A DNA stretch of 64,000 bases, taken from contig CAWHJN010000002.1 in the NCBI GenBank assembly GCA_963829705.1, forward strand, positions 223,304 through 287,303, written 5' to 3'. Made by a program: the position numbers and the translations under genes. This stretch comes from CAWHJN01 sp963829705 (GTDB taxonomy: Bacteria > Bacteroidota > Rhodothermia > Rhodothermales > BA12). Below, in pieces: positions 1 through 8,125 of this stretch (positions are counted from its first letter, which is position 1; each line of letters starts with the position of its first letter). The notes beneath the pieces were generated by a model that had not been told where the DNA came from, did not search any database, and saw only the letters and a program-made list of their open reading frames with translations.

Positions 1-812
1 TGGAGGTCGGTTTTGTCGGCGCGTAGCTGGTGGTGGCCGAGGATGCCGGTGAACGAGTAAAGGTCGCGGCTGAACGAATCGTGGTCTTTCGGCGTCTTGC
101 GCGGGATCGAGAACGTGTCGCACAGGTGATCGACGAGGCGGATGACGCTCTGGAGTTGCGGCGTGGCGTAGGCGGCGTAGTGCTGGTACGAGCGCCATTT
201 TTTGCCCGCGTCGAACACCTCGCCCCGGTAGCGGCACGAGTCGGCGATCTTGTCGAACGAGTAGAAATTGTTGTCGGTGTGCTTGATGAGCCCGCCTTCG
301 GAGGCCATCTCGATGCCGATGGAGCGCTTGTCGATGGAGCCGTTGGTGCCCTTCACGCCCAGGTGGAAGGCCCAGTCGCGCGGGTCGAAGACCTCGTAGA
401 TCGTCCCGTCGCGCTCGACGATGTAGGCCGTGGCGATGCGGCCCGCGCTCTCCTGCCACCACCGGAACGTGCTCTTGGCCGAGCCGCCCGCCGTGTGGTG
501 CAACACGATGAGGTCTTTAGGAAAGCGCTGTTGCAGATACTCCGATGACGACAGCCGCAGCGTCGTGTCGACGATGAGCGCCTCGGGCGCGTCGGCATCG
601 ATGGGCGCGGGCGTGGCGTTCTCCCGGATGGCGCGCATCGTCACGGGGCCGACGAGGCCATCGGGCAGGAGGCCGCGCGAGGTCTGGTAGGCGATGACGG
701 CGGCTTCCGTCGCCGCGCCGAACTCGCCGTCGGCGTCGAAGCCGAGGGCGCGCAGGTGTTGTTGGAGTTCGGCGACGTCGGGGCCGCTCGATCCTTTCTT
801 GAGCAGGGACAT
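1..812 (-). CDS. Peptidoglycan-binding / N-acetylmuramoyl-L-alanine amidase, partial
   Basis: The protein begins MSLLKKGSSGPDVAELQQ and has a PG_binding_1-type domain over about residues 5-62, ending in the typical DGLVGPVT segment. A zinc amidase (Amidase_2/PGRP type) domain follows, with LIVLHHTAGG near residues 101-110, where the second His is the likely zinc ligand, and GIEMASEGG further on. Such enzymes cut the bond between N-acetylmuramic acid and L-Ala in peptidoglycan. There is no obvious signal peptide, so it may be cytoplasmic or exported by another route; a lysozyme-like phage or toxin role is possible. The 3' end runs off the window, so length and C-terminus are unknown. The start is the first ATG before the conserved domain. 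Confidence 0.85.
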   Translation of the reverse strand, partial: MSLLKKGSSGPDVAELQQHLRALGFDADGEFGAATEAAVIAYQTSRGLLPDGLVGPVTMRAIRENATPAPIDADAPEALIVDTTLRLSSSEYLQQRFPKDLIVLHHTAGGSAKSTFRWWQESAGRIATAYIVERDGTIYEVFDPRDWAFHLGVKGTNGSIDKRSIGIEMASEGGLIKHTDNNFYSFDKIADSCRYRGEVFDAGKKWRSYQHYAAYATPQLQSVIRLVDHLCDTFSIPRKTPKDHDSFSRDLYSFTGILGHHQLRADKTDL

Positions 813-924
813 GGCAGGTAGGGGCTGAGTTACCCAAGCGTACAGCACGCGCGGTTCAGGCGCAAGCAGCGGTGCAGCCTCGGCCAGGGTTACCTTTGCC
901 ATTCTCCAACCCCGGCCTCCTCGT

Positions 925-2076
925 ATGCGCTTCTTGCTCGCCACCTGCCTCGCCGTGCTGCTCGCCCCGTCGGTGGCGGCGCAGTCCTCCCCGTCCACCC
1001 GCCCGGCGGAGCGCCCGCGCGCCCGCGCCCTCGGCGTCGCGCCCGGCGTTCTCTCGCCCGGCCCTCACAACGCCATCACCGACGTGGCCGGGGTACGCGT
1101 GGGGCAGGTCACGCTCGTCGAAGGCACGTCCGTTCACACCGGCGTGACGGCGGTGCTGCCGCACGGCGGCAACCTGTACCGCGACAAAGTGCCCGCGGGC
1201 GTGGCGGTGGCCAACGGCTACGGCAAGCTGATGGGGACGACGCAGATCCACGAACTCGGCGAGATCGAGACGCCCATCGTGCTCACCAACACACTCTCGG
1301 TGCCCGAAGCCGCCTCGGCACTCGTCGGGTGGACGCTGGCGCAGCCTGGCAACGAGGCCGTCCGCAGCGTCAACGCCATCGTGGGCGAAACCAACGACGG
1401 CTTCCTCAACGACATCCGCGCGCGGACCGTCCGGCCGGAGCACGTGCTGGAAGCCCTCGCGCATGCCGCCGAGGGTCCCGTCGAGGAGGGCGCCGTGGGG
1501 GCGGGCGCAGGCACGGTGGCCTTCGGGTGGAAAGGCGGCATCGGGACGAGTTCGCGGCTGCTGCCGCGCTCGCTGGGCGGCTACACCGTCGGGGTGCTCG
1601 TGCAGACGAACTACGGCGGCATCCTACAGATCGACGGCGTACCCGTGGGCGAGGCGCTGGGGCAGTACTACCTGCGCGAAACGCTCGACAACGGCGACGC
1701 CGACGGCTCCATCATGATCGTCGTGGCGACAGACGCGCCGCTGTCGGATCGCAACCTGGAACGCCTCGCCTACCGGGCGCTGCTGGCGGTGGCACGCACG
1801 GGCTCACCGATCACCAACGGCAGCGGCGACTACGCCATCGCCTTTTCGAGCGCCGCGTCGGTCCGCCGCACGCCCGAACGCCGCGACGGTGTGGCCGCCT
1901 ACGAGGAACTCGCCAACGAGAACATGTCGCCGCTCTTCCAGGCTGCCGTCGAGGCCACCGAGGAGGCCATCTACAACTCCCTCTTCGCGGCCACTACCAC
2001 CGCCGGCCACCGCGGCACCGCCGAGGCGTTGCCCCTCGACGAGGTCACCCGGCTGCTGCGCGCATCCCGCCGGTGA
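925..2076 (+). CDS. Secreted P1 family (DmpA/S58) aminopeptidase
   Basis: This 383-residue protein has a signal peptide (MRFLLATCLAVLLAPSVAAQ) followed by a P1/DmpA-fold domain. Recognisable segments are GPHNAITDVAGVRVGQVTL near residue 45, TGVTAVLPHGGN and the self-processing region KGGIGTSSR at residues 203-211. In this family a Ser in that last segment becomes the N-terminal nucleophile after autocleavage, giving alpha and beta chains. Known members are D- or L-aminopeptidases or beta-peptidyl peptidases; the substrate cannot be read here. The signal peptide implies periplasmic or outer location. It stands alone on the plus strand. Confidence 0.88.
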   Translation: MRFLLATCLAVLLAPSVAAQSSPSTRPAERPRARALGVAPGVLSPGPHNAITDVAGVRVGQVTLVEGTSVHTGVTAVLPHGGNLYRDKVPAGVAVANGYGKLMGTTQIHELGEIETPIVLTNTLSVPEAASALVGWTLAQPGNEAVRSVNAIVGETNDGFLNDIRARTVRPEHVLEALAHAAEGPVEEGAVGAGAGTVAFGWKGGIGTSSRLLPRSLGGYTVGVLVQTNYGGILQIDGVPVGEALGQYYLRETLDNGDADGSIMIVVATDAPLSDRNLERLAYRALLAVARTGSPITNGSGDYAIAFSSAASVRRTPERRDGVAAYEELANENMSPLFQAAVEATEEAIYNSLFAATTTAGHRGTAEALPLDEVTRLLRASRR

Positions 2077-2149
2077 GGTCGGGATGCGGAACGCGCTACC
2101 GCCCTCCCCGACCGCCATGCTGCCTGCCCCGCTCTGCACACAGGGTGAC

Positions 2150-2207
2150 GGGTTCACAAGGCGGAAGCGATTCTCGCACCTCCCACTTCCAACTTCTGAC
2201 CTTCACC
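2150..2207. repeat. Intergenic purine/pyrimidine-arm repeat copy
   Basis: The gap between the convergent P1 peptidase and beta-lactamase-like genes contains GGCGGAAGCGATTCTCGC followed by CTCCCACTTCCAACTTCTGA. The pyrimidine arm made of iterated CTTCC(A/G)A units is the same type seen in the ribosomal spacers (for example 37255-37335). No gene is seen here. Confidence 0.4.
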
Positions 2208-2208
2208 C

Positions 2209-3141
2209 TCACTCGACGGGCCGCCACGGGTCGTCCGGGTTGAAATGCTCGTAGACGGCGCGGGAGACCTGACGGATGAGGCGGTAGCCTTCGCTCGTGA
2301 GCGCGTAGCTCGTGTCGCGCTGGTTTTTGGTGATGACGGCGAGCACGTAGTCGCCCGAGGGCGCGTTGACGAGCAGCACCTCGGAGCGTGAGCGGTCTAC
2401 GAAGCCCTGCTTCGAAGCGGCCTGCACCGTCGGCGGGATCTGCGACAGCGCCGCGCCCTGCCAGTAGCTCTTCGTCAGCAAACGGTACATCTGCTCGTCT
2501 GCCTGCGGGTTCACCGCCCGGCCCTCGCGGATCCGCACGAAGAGGTCGGCCATCTCGCGCGGCGTCGTCTGTCCCCATCCGTAGATCGCCCCCGAGGCCT
2601 CGCGCCCCGGCGTCCGCGCGTTGAGGCGGGTGTGGACGAATCCGTGAGCGTCGAGCCAGGCGTTGACCTCCGCGCCGCCCACGAGGCCCTGAATCCAGAG
2701 GCTCGCCACGTTGTCGCTCACCGAGAGCATCAGAAAGACGAGTTCGGAGAGCGGCAGCGTGTCGCCGGGCACCATGTAGCCCGCCACGTCGGTGGTCTCG
2801 ACGTACTTGTAGTGCAGCGCCTCCGGGTACGTCAGCACCGCATCGAGGTCGTGCAGGCCGCGCGCCGTCTGGTCGAAGAGCGTGGCCAGGATGGGCACCT
2901 TGATGAGGCTGGCCGTCGGGAAGAGCGTGTCGGCGTGGACTTCAGCGGTGGCCCCCGTGGGCAGGTGGCGCACGTAGACACCCGCCACGCCGCCGAAGCC
3001 GTCGAGGAGACGCGCGAGGCGATCCGTCAGCACGGTGTCAGCGAATCCACCCGGTCGGATCTCCTGCGCGCGGACGGGCGCGGCGAGGGCGACGAGCAGC
3101 AGGAGCGCGAGCGGCGCGTGACGCGGCAGACGGACAGGCAT
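2209..3141 (-). CDS. Secreted class A beta-lactamase-fold serine hydrolase
   Basis: A 310-residue protein with signal peptide (MPVRLPRHAPLALLLLVALAAPVRAQ). It has the class A beta-lactamase/DD-peptidase fold landmarks: SxxK as S78-LI-K81, SDN at 142-144, and the TTPREMADLF helix near 192-201. At the third motif, normally K-T/S-G, it has K244-Q-G. That change and the lack of a clear ExxLN omega-loop motif make true beta-lactamase activity doubtful. It is better called a beta-lactamase2-family serine hydrolase, possibly acting on peptidoglycan or esters in the periplasm. Single gene, convergent with the P1 peptidase. Confidence 0.85.
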   Translation of the reverse strand: MPVRLPRHAPLALLLLVALAAPVRAQEIRPGGFADTVLTDRLARLLDGFGGVAGVYVRHLPTGATAEVHADTLFPTASLIKVPILATLFDQTARGLHDLDAVLTYPEALHYKYVETTDVAGYMVPGDTLPLSELVFLMLSVSDNVASLWIQGLVGGAEVNAWLDAHGFVHTRLNARTPGREASGAIYGWGQTTPREMADLFVRIREGRAVNPQADEQMYRLLTKSYWQGAALSQIPPTVQAASKQGFVDRSRSEVLLVNAPSGDYVLAVITKNQRDTSYALTSEGYRLIRQVSRAVYEHFNPDDPWRPVE

Positions 3142-3248
3142 GGCAGGCGGAGGGTACGTGCTATGGAAGCGGATCTGCGGTGTTCGAGCCCCGCCGCCCG
3201 ACGCGGCGAACCTCCCAATCTACACGACGCCGGGCCGCGCTGCCGATG

Positions 3249-4142
3249 TCAGGAGGCACGAGGGCGCACCTCGACCTGCCCGCCGCGCACGCGCGTGTCG
3301 AAGGCAGGCTGCCGGTGGACGCTCGGGCCGTGGACGATGGAGCCGTCGCGGAGGTCGAAGATGGAGTCGTGCCACGGGCAGCGGACGGTGCAGCGGCCCT
3401 CGTCGCACGCGACGGTGCCCTCGTCGAGCGGTCCGCCAGCATGGGCGCACGTGGCGGCCAGCGCGTACAGCGCCTCGCCGTCGCGGTAAAGCAGGACCGG
3501 CTCGCCATCGTAGGTCGCGCGCGTGGGCTGCCGGTCGGCGAGGTCGGCCTCCGCCAGCACGGGCCGCCAGTCTGCCGCTCCGTCGAACGAAGGGCTGTGG
3601 TCGGTGCCGACCTTATGGCTGTAGACGAGGTGGCCGCCGAGCCACGCCGAGGCCCCGCTGAGGGCGAGCGCGCCGAGCGAGAGCGCCACGCCGCGCCCGT
3701 GGCGTCCGCGCCGACGCTCGCGCAGCGACAGGACGTAGAGCACGACGTTGATGTCGTTGAGGGCGGCGTGGAGCGTGGCGGCCCCGGCAGCAGGCTTCGG
3801 GATGCCGGAGAAGTCGGCCAGCCCGGCCAGTGCGGTGGGCACGGCAGCAGCGGTGCCGAGCGCGGCAAGCGTATCGCCCGCCCAGCGCGCGCGCCTCCTG
3901 CCGGTCGTGAGAGCCAGAACGTCGAAAACAGCGCCCGCCCCCCACGCTCCGATGACGAGGTCGGTGAGGACGGCGTGGAGCGGGTGGCCCAGCCACGTTC
4001 CGTGCAGCATGTCGGCGAGCGTACGCGTGGGCGCGCCGCCCTTGAGGATGGCGGCGTGAAGGGTTTCAGCGAGCGCCTCGCCGCGTTCCTGGAGCTCGGG
4101 GATCGCGTCGAGCGCGGGGGCGACGTACTTCGATACGGACAT
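3249..4142 (-). CDS. DUF2231 membrane domain fused to Rieske [2Fe-2S] domain
   Basis: Starting at MSVSKYVAPALDAIPELQE the protein is 297 residues. The first two thirds resemble DUF2231: HGTWLGHPLHAVLTDLVIGAW followed by about four hydrophobic helices. The C-terminal about 100 residues form a Rieske ferredoxin domain with the paired ligands ATCAHAGGPL (Cys and His) and CPWHDSIFD (Cys and His). This suggests a membrane-anchored redox protein that passes electrons, partner unknown. A longer reading from an alternative codon at 4184 is possible, but the ATG at 4142 gives the conserved N-terminus. A 14-bp palindrome lies 45 bp upstream (4187-4200). Confidence 0.85.
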   Translation of the reverse strand: MSVSKYVAPALDAIPELQERGEALAETLHAAILKGGAPTRTLADMLHGTWLGHPLHAVLTDLVIGAWGAGAVFDVLALTTGRRRARWAGDTLAALGTAAAVPTALAGLADFSGIPKPAAGAATLHAALNDINVVLYVLSLRERRRGRHGRGVALSLGALALSGASAWLGGHLVYSHKVGTDHSPSFDGAADWRPVLAEADLADRQPTRATYDGEPVLLYRDGEALYALAATCAHAGGPLDEGTVACDEGRCTVRCPWHDSIFDLRDGSIVHGPSVHRQPAFDTRVRGGQVEVRPRAS

Positions 4143-4186
4143 GGCAGCAGGGGTCAGGTGAGCGGTAGAACCAGGTTCACGCATAT

Positions 4187-4200
4187 ACCCTGGCCAGGGT
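4187..4200. promoter_or_regulatory. Perfect 14-bp palindrome upstream of the Rieske gene
   Basis: ACCCTGGCCAGGGT is perfectly self-complementary and lies 45-58 bp before the Rieske gene start, in the 139-bp gap behind the FNT channel gene. It could be an operator for a dimeric regulator. There is no family assignment and chance is possible in GC-rich DNA. Confidence 0.25.
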
Positions 4201-4281
4201 GGATTTGATTTCCACCGGCTCCTCGATCCTCACACAGGTGTAGCGGCGCAGCGGGAAGGCTCCATCCGAGACGGCGGCGCG

Positions 4282-5283
4282 TCAGGCCTCCTCTGTCGGC
4301 ACGTGCTGGTCGAGGAGGCTGCCCGTTTCGGCACCCTTCACACTCGGATCGCTGCTGAGGGGGGCGTTGGCAGAGGCGGCGTTCGACTCGTGGCCGCGCC
4401 CGATGCCGTACATCCACTCGCGCCACGTCAGGCGCTGCTCGTAGCGCCGGGGAAAGCGTTTGCCACGCGTCTGCGCGAAGTTGAGGATGCCGACGAGCAT
4501 CACCCCACCCACGGTGTTGCCCGTCACCACGGCCCCGAAAAAGCGCGCCGCGTCGAGTACGTGGGCATCGCCCTGGAAGACGAGGTAAAACATCTCGCAC
4601 GCGCCGATGATGCAGTGGAAGAGGTCGGCGGCGGGCACGAGAAACATGATGGCGAAGACGATGAGAAAGCGCGTCACGGTGTCGCGCGCGGCGTGGTTGA
4701 GCCACACCATCGAGGCGACGAGCCAGCCCGCGATGACGCCTTTCCAGAACAGCGCCGACGTGGGCACCTCCAGCCCGTGCAGCGCGAGGGCGCGCGCGGT
4801 GGCGGCGGTGTCGGCGTCGAACACACCGGTTTTCGCCAGCACGAGGCCCATCAGGAGCGCACCCAGCACGTTGGCCCCCAGCACGATGCCCCACACGCGC
4901 AGGAGTTGCGGCACGCTGGCGATGCGCGTGAGCACGAGCGTGACGGGCGTGAGCGTGTTCTCGGTGAAGAGCTGGTAGCGCCCCAGCACGATCAGCAGGA
5001 AGCCGATGGGGTAGAGAATGCCGCCGACGAGGCCGCTCGTGTCCGACGGCACGGCGGCGGTGATGGCGCTGCGGGCCACGAACGACAGCCCGATGGTGAG
5101 CCCCGCCGCCAGCCCCGACAGAAACAGCAGTCGGTTGGAACGGACGAACTCCTCGTCGGCGGTGGCGATGAGGCGCTGGAAGATCTCGTCGGTGGAGAAC
5201 AGGTCGCGGACGGCGTGCCCGGAGGCCGGCGCGCCGCTTTCGGATCGGTCGAGCGACGTCCGGAGGTGATCGGAGGGGAGCAT
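4282..5283 (-). CDS. Formate/nitrite transporter (FNT) family channel
   Basis: From the internal ATG (MLPSDHLRTSLDRSES) the protein is 333 residues with about six membrane helices. FNT landmarks are GRYQLFTENTLTPV, the half-helix around DTVTRFLIVFAIMFLVPAADLFHCIIG containing the central His, and the GNTVGGVMLVG segment near the end. FNT proteins are pentameric channels for formate, nitrite, hydrosulfide or lactate; this sequence looks like the divergent YfdC-like branch, so the substrate is open. A longer frame reaches 5355, but its extra N-terminus is low-complexity and poorly conserved-looking. Hydrophilic tail of about 55 residues at the C-terminus. Confidence 0.85.
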   Translation of the reverse strand: MLPSDHLRTSLDRSESGAPASGHAVRDLFSTDEIFQRLIATADEEFVRSNRLLFLSGLAAGLTIGLSFVARSAITAAVPSDTSGLVGGILYPIGFLLIVLGRYQLFTENTLTPVTLVLTRIASVPQLLRVWGIVLGANVLGALLMGLVLAKTGVFDADTAATARALALHGLEVPTSALFWKGVIAGWLVASMVWLNHAARDTVTRFLIVFAIMFLVPAADLFHCIIGACEMFYLVFQGDAHVLDAARFFGAVVTGNTVGGVMLVGILNFAQTRGKRFPRRYEQRLTWREWMYGIGRGHESNAASANAPLSSDPSVKGAETGSLLDQHVPTEEA

Positions 5284-5397
5284 CAGGGGCGAAGGGTGAG
5301 AGCGCCGCGAACCGCCTCCTTTTCCGGCAGATCCGCCGTATTCGGGCGGGGCCAATGCGTTACACCGGAACCCCTGCCGCCGCGCGCCCGACGTGCT

Positions 5398-5440
5398 GCA
5401 CGCCGGAGCGGATTGAATGTCGCCCCTACGACGACTCGAC
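5398..5440. repeat. Copy of dispersed GTAGGGGCG(C/A)-type intergenic motif
   Basis: The segment GATTGAATGTCGCCCCTACG between the FNT and biotin carboxylase genes matches a short motif that recurs in other spacers of this window (about 25040, 29225 and 59880) as TGCGCCCCTA or its complement. It looks like part of a dispersed non-coding repeat family. Confidence 0.3.
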
Positions 5441-5453
5441 TACCCAACGCGCG

Positions 5454-6944
5454 TCAAACGCGGCGGCGGTCAGCCCAGCGGCTGCGGGAGGCAGTTTTTT
5501 CGCTGGAGGCCCCGATAGGGCCTGCCGAACTCTGCGCGTGCAGCAGCACGGCGGCGAGCGCAGCGGCTTCGCGCGTGGCGGCGTCCGGGGCGAGCATGTC
5601 GGGCGAGAAATGCTCGGCCACGAAGTGCGTCGAGAAATCGCCCGACCGGAACGCCGGGTGCTCCATCACGAAGTGGCAGAACGGGATCGTCGTCTCCACG
5701 CCCGCGACCTCGTACTCGGCCAGCGCCCGCGCCATACGGTCCATCGCGGCCTCGCGCGTGCGATCCCACGTGCTGAGTTTGGAGATCATCGGGTCGTAGT
5801 AGACGGGCACGCTACCGCCCTCCTCCACGCCCGCATCCACGCGCACACCCGGCCCCGACGGCGGCGCGTGGCGCAGCAGCGGGCCGGGGTCGGGCAGGAA
5901 GTTCTGGCGGGCGTCCTCGGCGTAGACGCGGCACTCGATGGCGTGTCCGTTCATCCGCACGTCGGCCTGCGTGAAGCCCAGCGTTTCGCCCCGCGCCACG
6001 CGGATCTGCTCGCGGACGAGGTCGAGGCCGGTGATCCACTCGGTCACGGGGTGTTCGACCTGCAAGCGCGTGTTCATCTCCATAAAGTAGAAGTTCAGGT
6101 CGGCATCGACGAGGAATTCGACCGTGCCCGTCGAGTAGTAGCCCACCGTCTGCGCCGCACGAATCGCCGCCGCACCCATCGCCTCCCGCACCTCGGGCGT
6201 GAGCACCGCCGACGGCGCTTCCTCGATCACCTTCTGGTGCCGCCGCTGGATGGAGCACTCACGCTCGAAGAGGTGCACCATGTTGCCGTGCTGGTCGCCG
6301 AGCACCTGGATTTCGACGTGGCGCGGCTGCAGGATGTACTTCTCGACGAACACGCGCCCGTCCCCGAAGGCCGACGTGGCCTCGCGCGACGCCATCTCCA
6401 GCGCCGAAGCGAGGTCGGCTTCTTTCTCGACGATCCGCATTCCCTTGCCGCCGCCGCCCGCCGCCGCTTTGAGCAGCACCGGGTAGCCGATCTCCGCCGC
6501 GACGGTGCGCGCCTCGTCGATGCCCGAGAGGGCCTCTGTGGTGCCCGGTGCCATCGGCACGCCCGCCGCCTCCATCAGCGCGCGCGCCGCCGTCTTGTCA
6601 CCCATCGCCCGGATGGCCTCTGGCGGCGGGCCGATAAAGGCGATCCCGGCTTTTTCGCACGCCTCGGCGAAGGCCGCGTTTTCGGACAGGAAGCCGTAAC
6701 CAGGATGGACGCCGTCCGCCCCGCTCTTCTTCGCCACGTCGAGGATCTTCTCGACGACGAGGTACGATTGCGCCGACGGGGCCGGGCCGATGGGGTACGC
6801 TTCGTCGGCCAGCCGGACGTGCGGCGCGGTGGCGTCGGCCTCGGAGTAGACGGCGACGGTGGCGATGTTCATCTCGCGGCACGTGCGGATGACACGCACG
6901 GCGATCTCGCCCCGGTTGGCGATGAGAATTTTTTTGATCTGCAC
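5454..6944 (-). CDS. accC: Biotin carboxylase subunit of an acyl/acetyl-CoA carboxylase
   Basis: The sequence from a GTG codon, VQIKKILIANRGEIAVRVIR, is a classic biotin carboxylase N-terminus. It carries the ATP-grasp glycine loop KAAAGGGGKGMR, the EFLVDADLNFYFMEMNTRLQ active-site strand and HPVTEW. The enzyme carboxylates biotin on its carrier protein using ATP and bicarbonate. At about 496 residues it ends after the carboxylase C-domain and has no biotinyl domain, so a separate carrier and carboxyltransferase must be elsewhere. It could serve acetyl- or propionyl-CoA carboxylase. Another GTG at 7019 would add 25 residues of no family likeness. It is divergent from mgtC. Confidence 0.9.
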   Translation of the reverse strand: MQIKKILIANRGEIAVRVIRTCREMNIATVAVYSEADATAPHVRLADEAYPIGPAPSAQSYLVVEKILDVAKKSGADGVHPGYGFLSENAAFAEACEKAGIAFIGPPPEAIRAMGDKTAARALMEAAGVPMAPGTTEALSGIDEARTVAAEIGYPVLLKAAAGGGGKGMRIVEKEADLASALEMASREATSAFGDGRVFVEKYILQPRHVEIQVLGDQHGNMVHLFERECSIQRRHQKVIEEAPSAVLTPEVREAMGAAAIRAAQTVGYYSTGTVEFLVDADLNFYFMEMNTRLQVEHPVTEWITGLDLVREQIRVARGETLGFTQADVRMNGHAIECRVYAEDARQNFLPDPGPLLRHAPPSGPGVRVDAGVEEGGSVPVYYDPMISKLSTWDRTREAAMDRMARALAEYEVAGVETTIPFCHFVMEHPAFRSGDFSTHFVAEHFSPDMLAPDAATREAAALAAVLLHAQSSAGPIGASSEKTASRSRWADRRRV

Positions 6945-7121
6945 GGATGTATGGGCTTCCTGGGAAAGTCCAGAATAGCGCGTCGCAGGGGCTGCCGTAA
7001 AGCCTTCCGCGTTCTTCACGGCGCATCAGCGCCTTCCGGATCTGCGAGGTGAAGCGCAGGTTGTGGAAGCAGAGCGCCGGGCCAGCCCCGTATCTTGCCT
7101 GGCCCTCGACTTCCCCGCACC

Positions 7122-7583
7122 GTGTCCTTCGCCATCGAAGCCTCCTTCCTCATCCGACTCGTCGTCGCGGCGCTGCTGACGGGGGCGATGGGGTGGGAGC
7201 GCGAGAAGACGGGCAAGAACGCCGGGCTCCGCACGCACATGCTCGTCGGCGTGGCGTCGGCGCTGTTCATGGTCATCTCGGAAGCCATCCTGCTCACCAG
7301 CAGCTCTTCGCCTGACGCCGCCCGCCTCGACGTGCTCCGCACCGTGCAGGCCGTCGCCACGGGCGTGGGCTTTCTGGGCGCGGGCGTCATTTTCCACCAG
7401 GCCGAAGGCGGCACGGTGAAAGGCCTCACCACGGCGGCCTCCATCTGGGCGGCATCCGCCATCGGGCTGGGTGTGGGGGTGGGACTGTACGTGCTCTCGA
7501 CGGGCGCCACGCTGCTGCTGCTCTTCATTCTGGTCGTCGTCAAGATGCTGGAACGGCCTCCTCTGTCCACCGAAGACCGATGA
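7122..7583 (+). CDS. MgtC/SapB family membrane protein
   Basis: From the GTG at 7122 (VSFAIEASFLIRLVVAALLTG) the protein is 153 residues with four to five membrane helices. MgtC features are GWEREKTGKNAGLRTHMLVGVASALF and the GVGFLGAGVIFH segment with glycine-rich helix packing. A TTG at 7095 would add nine residues. MgtC-type proteins modulate membrane energetics or Mg2+ adaptation; the soluble C-terminal domain of true MgtC is absent here, so it is the short SapB type. Its stop overlaps the next start by 4 bp (ATGA), which indicates translational coupling to the LOG gene. Confidence 0.85.
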   Translation: MSFAIEASFLIRLVVAALLTGAMGWEREKTGKNAGLRTHMLVGVASALFMVISEAILLTSSSSPDAARLDVLRTVQAVATGVGFLGAGVIFHQAEGGTVKGLTTAASIWAASAIGLGVGVGLYVLSTGATLLLLFILVVVKMLERPPLSTEDR

Positions 7584-8125
7584 CCGTCTGCGTCTACTGC
7601 GCCTCCAGCGAAAACCTGTCTGCGGTGTATTTCGACGTGGCGCGGGCGCTGGGGACGGCGCTGGCGGGGGCGGGGCACGTGCTCGTCTACGGCGGCGGGG
7701 CCGTGGGGCTGATGGGCGAGCTGGCGCGGGCCGTGCACCGCGTACACGGCTACGTCTGCGGCGTCATCCCCGAGGTGCTGCGCGGGCGCGAGGGCATCGC
7801 CTACCACCTCGCCGACGAACTCATCGTGACGGAGACGATGCAGGAGCGTAAAAAGCACATGTTCACCCGCGCCGACGCCTTCGTGGTGCTGCCGGGCGGC
7901 ATCGGCACCCTTGAGGAGTTCATGGAGGTGCTCACGCTGCGCGCCCTCGGCTACCACGACAAGCCCATCGTCCTCCTCTCCACCGGCGGCTTCTACGACG
8001 GCCTGGCAGCGTTCTTCCGCGAGATGGGCACGCAGGGCTTTCTGCGCGACGACGTGTTCGGTCTGTTCACGACCGTTGGCACGGTGGAGGAGGCCATGCG
8101 CGTGCTCGAAGAAAGCGTCGCGTGA
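7580..8125 (+). CDS. LOG family protein (TIGR00730), nucleotide 5'-monophosphate phosphoribohydrolase
   Basis: A 181-residue Rossmann-like protein with the family signatures VYGGGAVGLMGELARAV near residue 36 and PGGIGTLEEFMEVLT near residue 107, plus the conserved MQERKKHMF segment. Family members release the base from cytokinin riboside or other nucleoside monophosphates; many bacterial ones act on AMP-like substrates. The start overlaps the mgtC stop by 4 bp and the stop overlaps the glycosyltransferase start by 4 bp, so these three are one operon. Confidence 0.9.
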   Translation: MTVCVYCASSENLSAVYFDVARALGTALAGAGHVLVYGGGAVGLMGELARAVHRVHGYVCGVIPEVLRGREGIAYHLADELIVTETMQERKKHMFTRADAFVVLPGGIGTLEEFMEVLTLRALGYHDKPIVLLSTGGFYDGLAAFFREMGTQGFLRDDVFGLFTTVGTVEEAMRVLEESVA

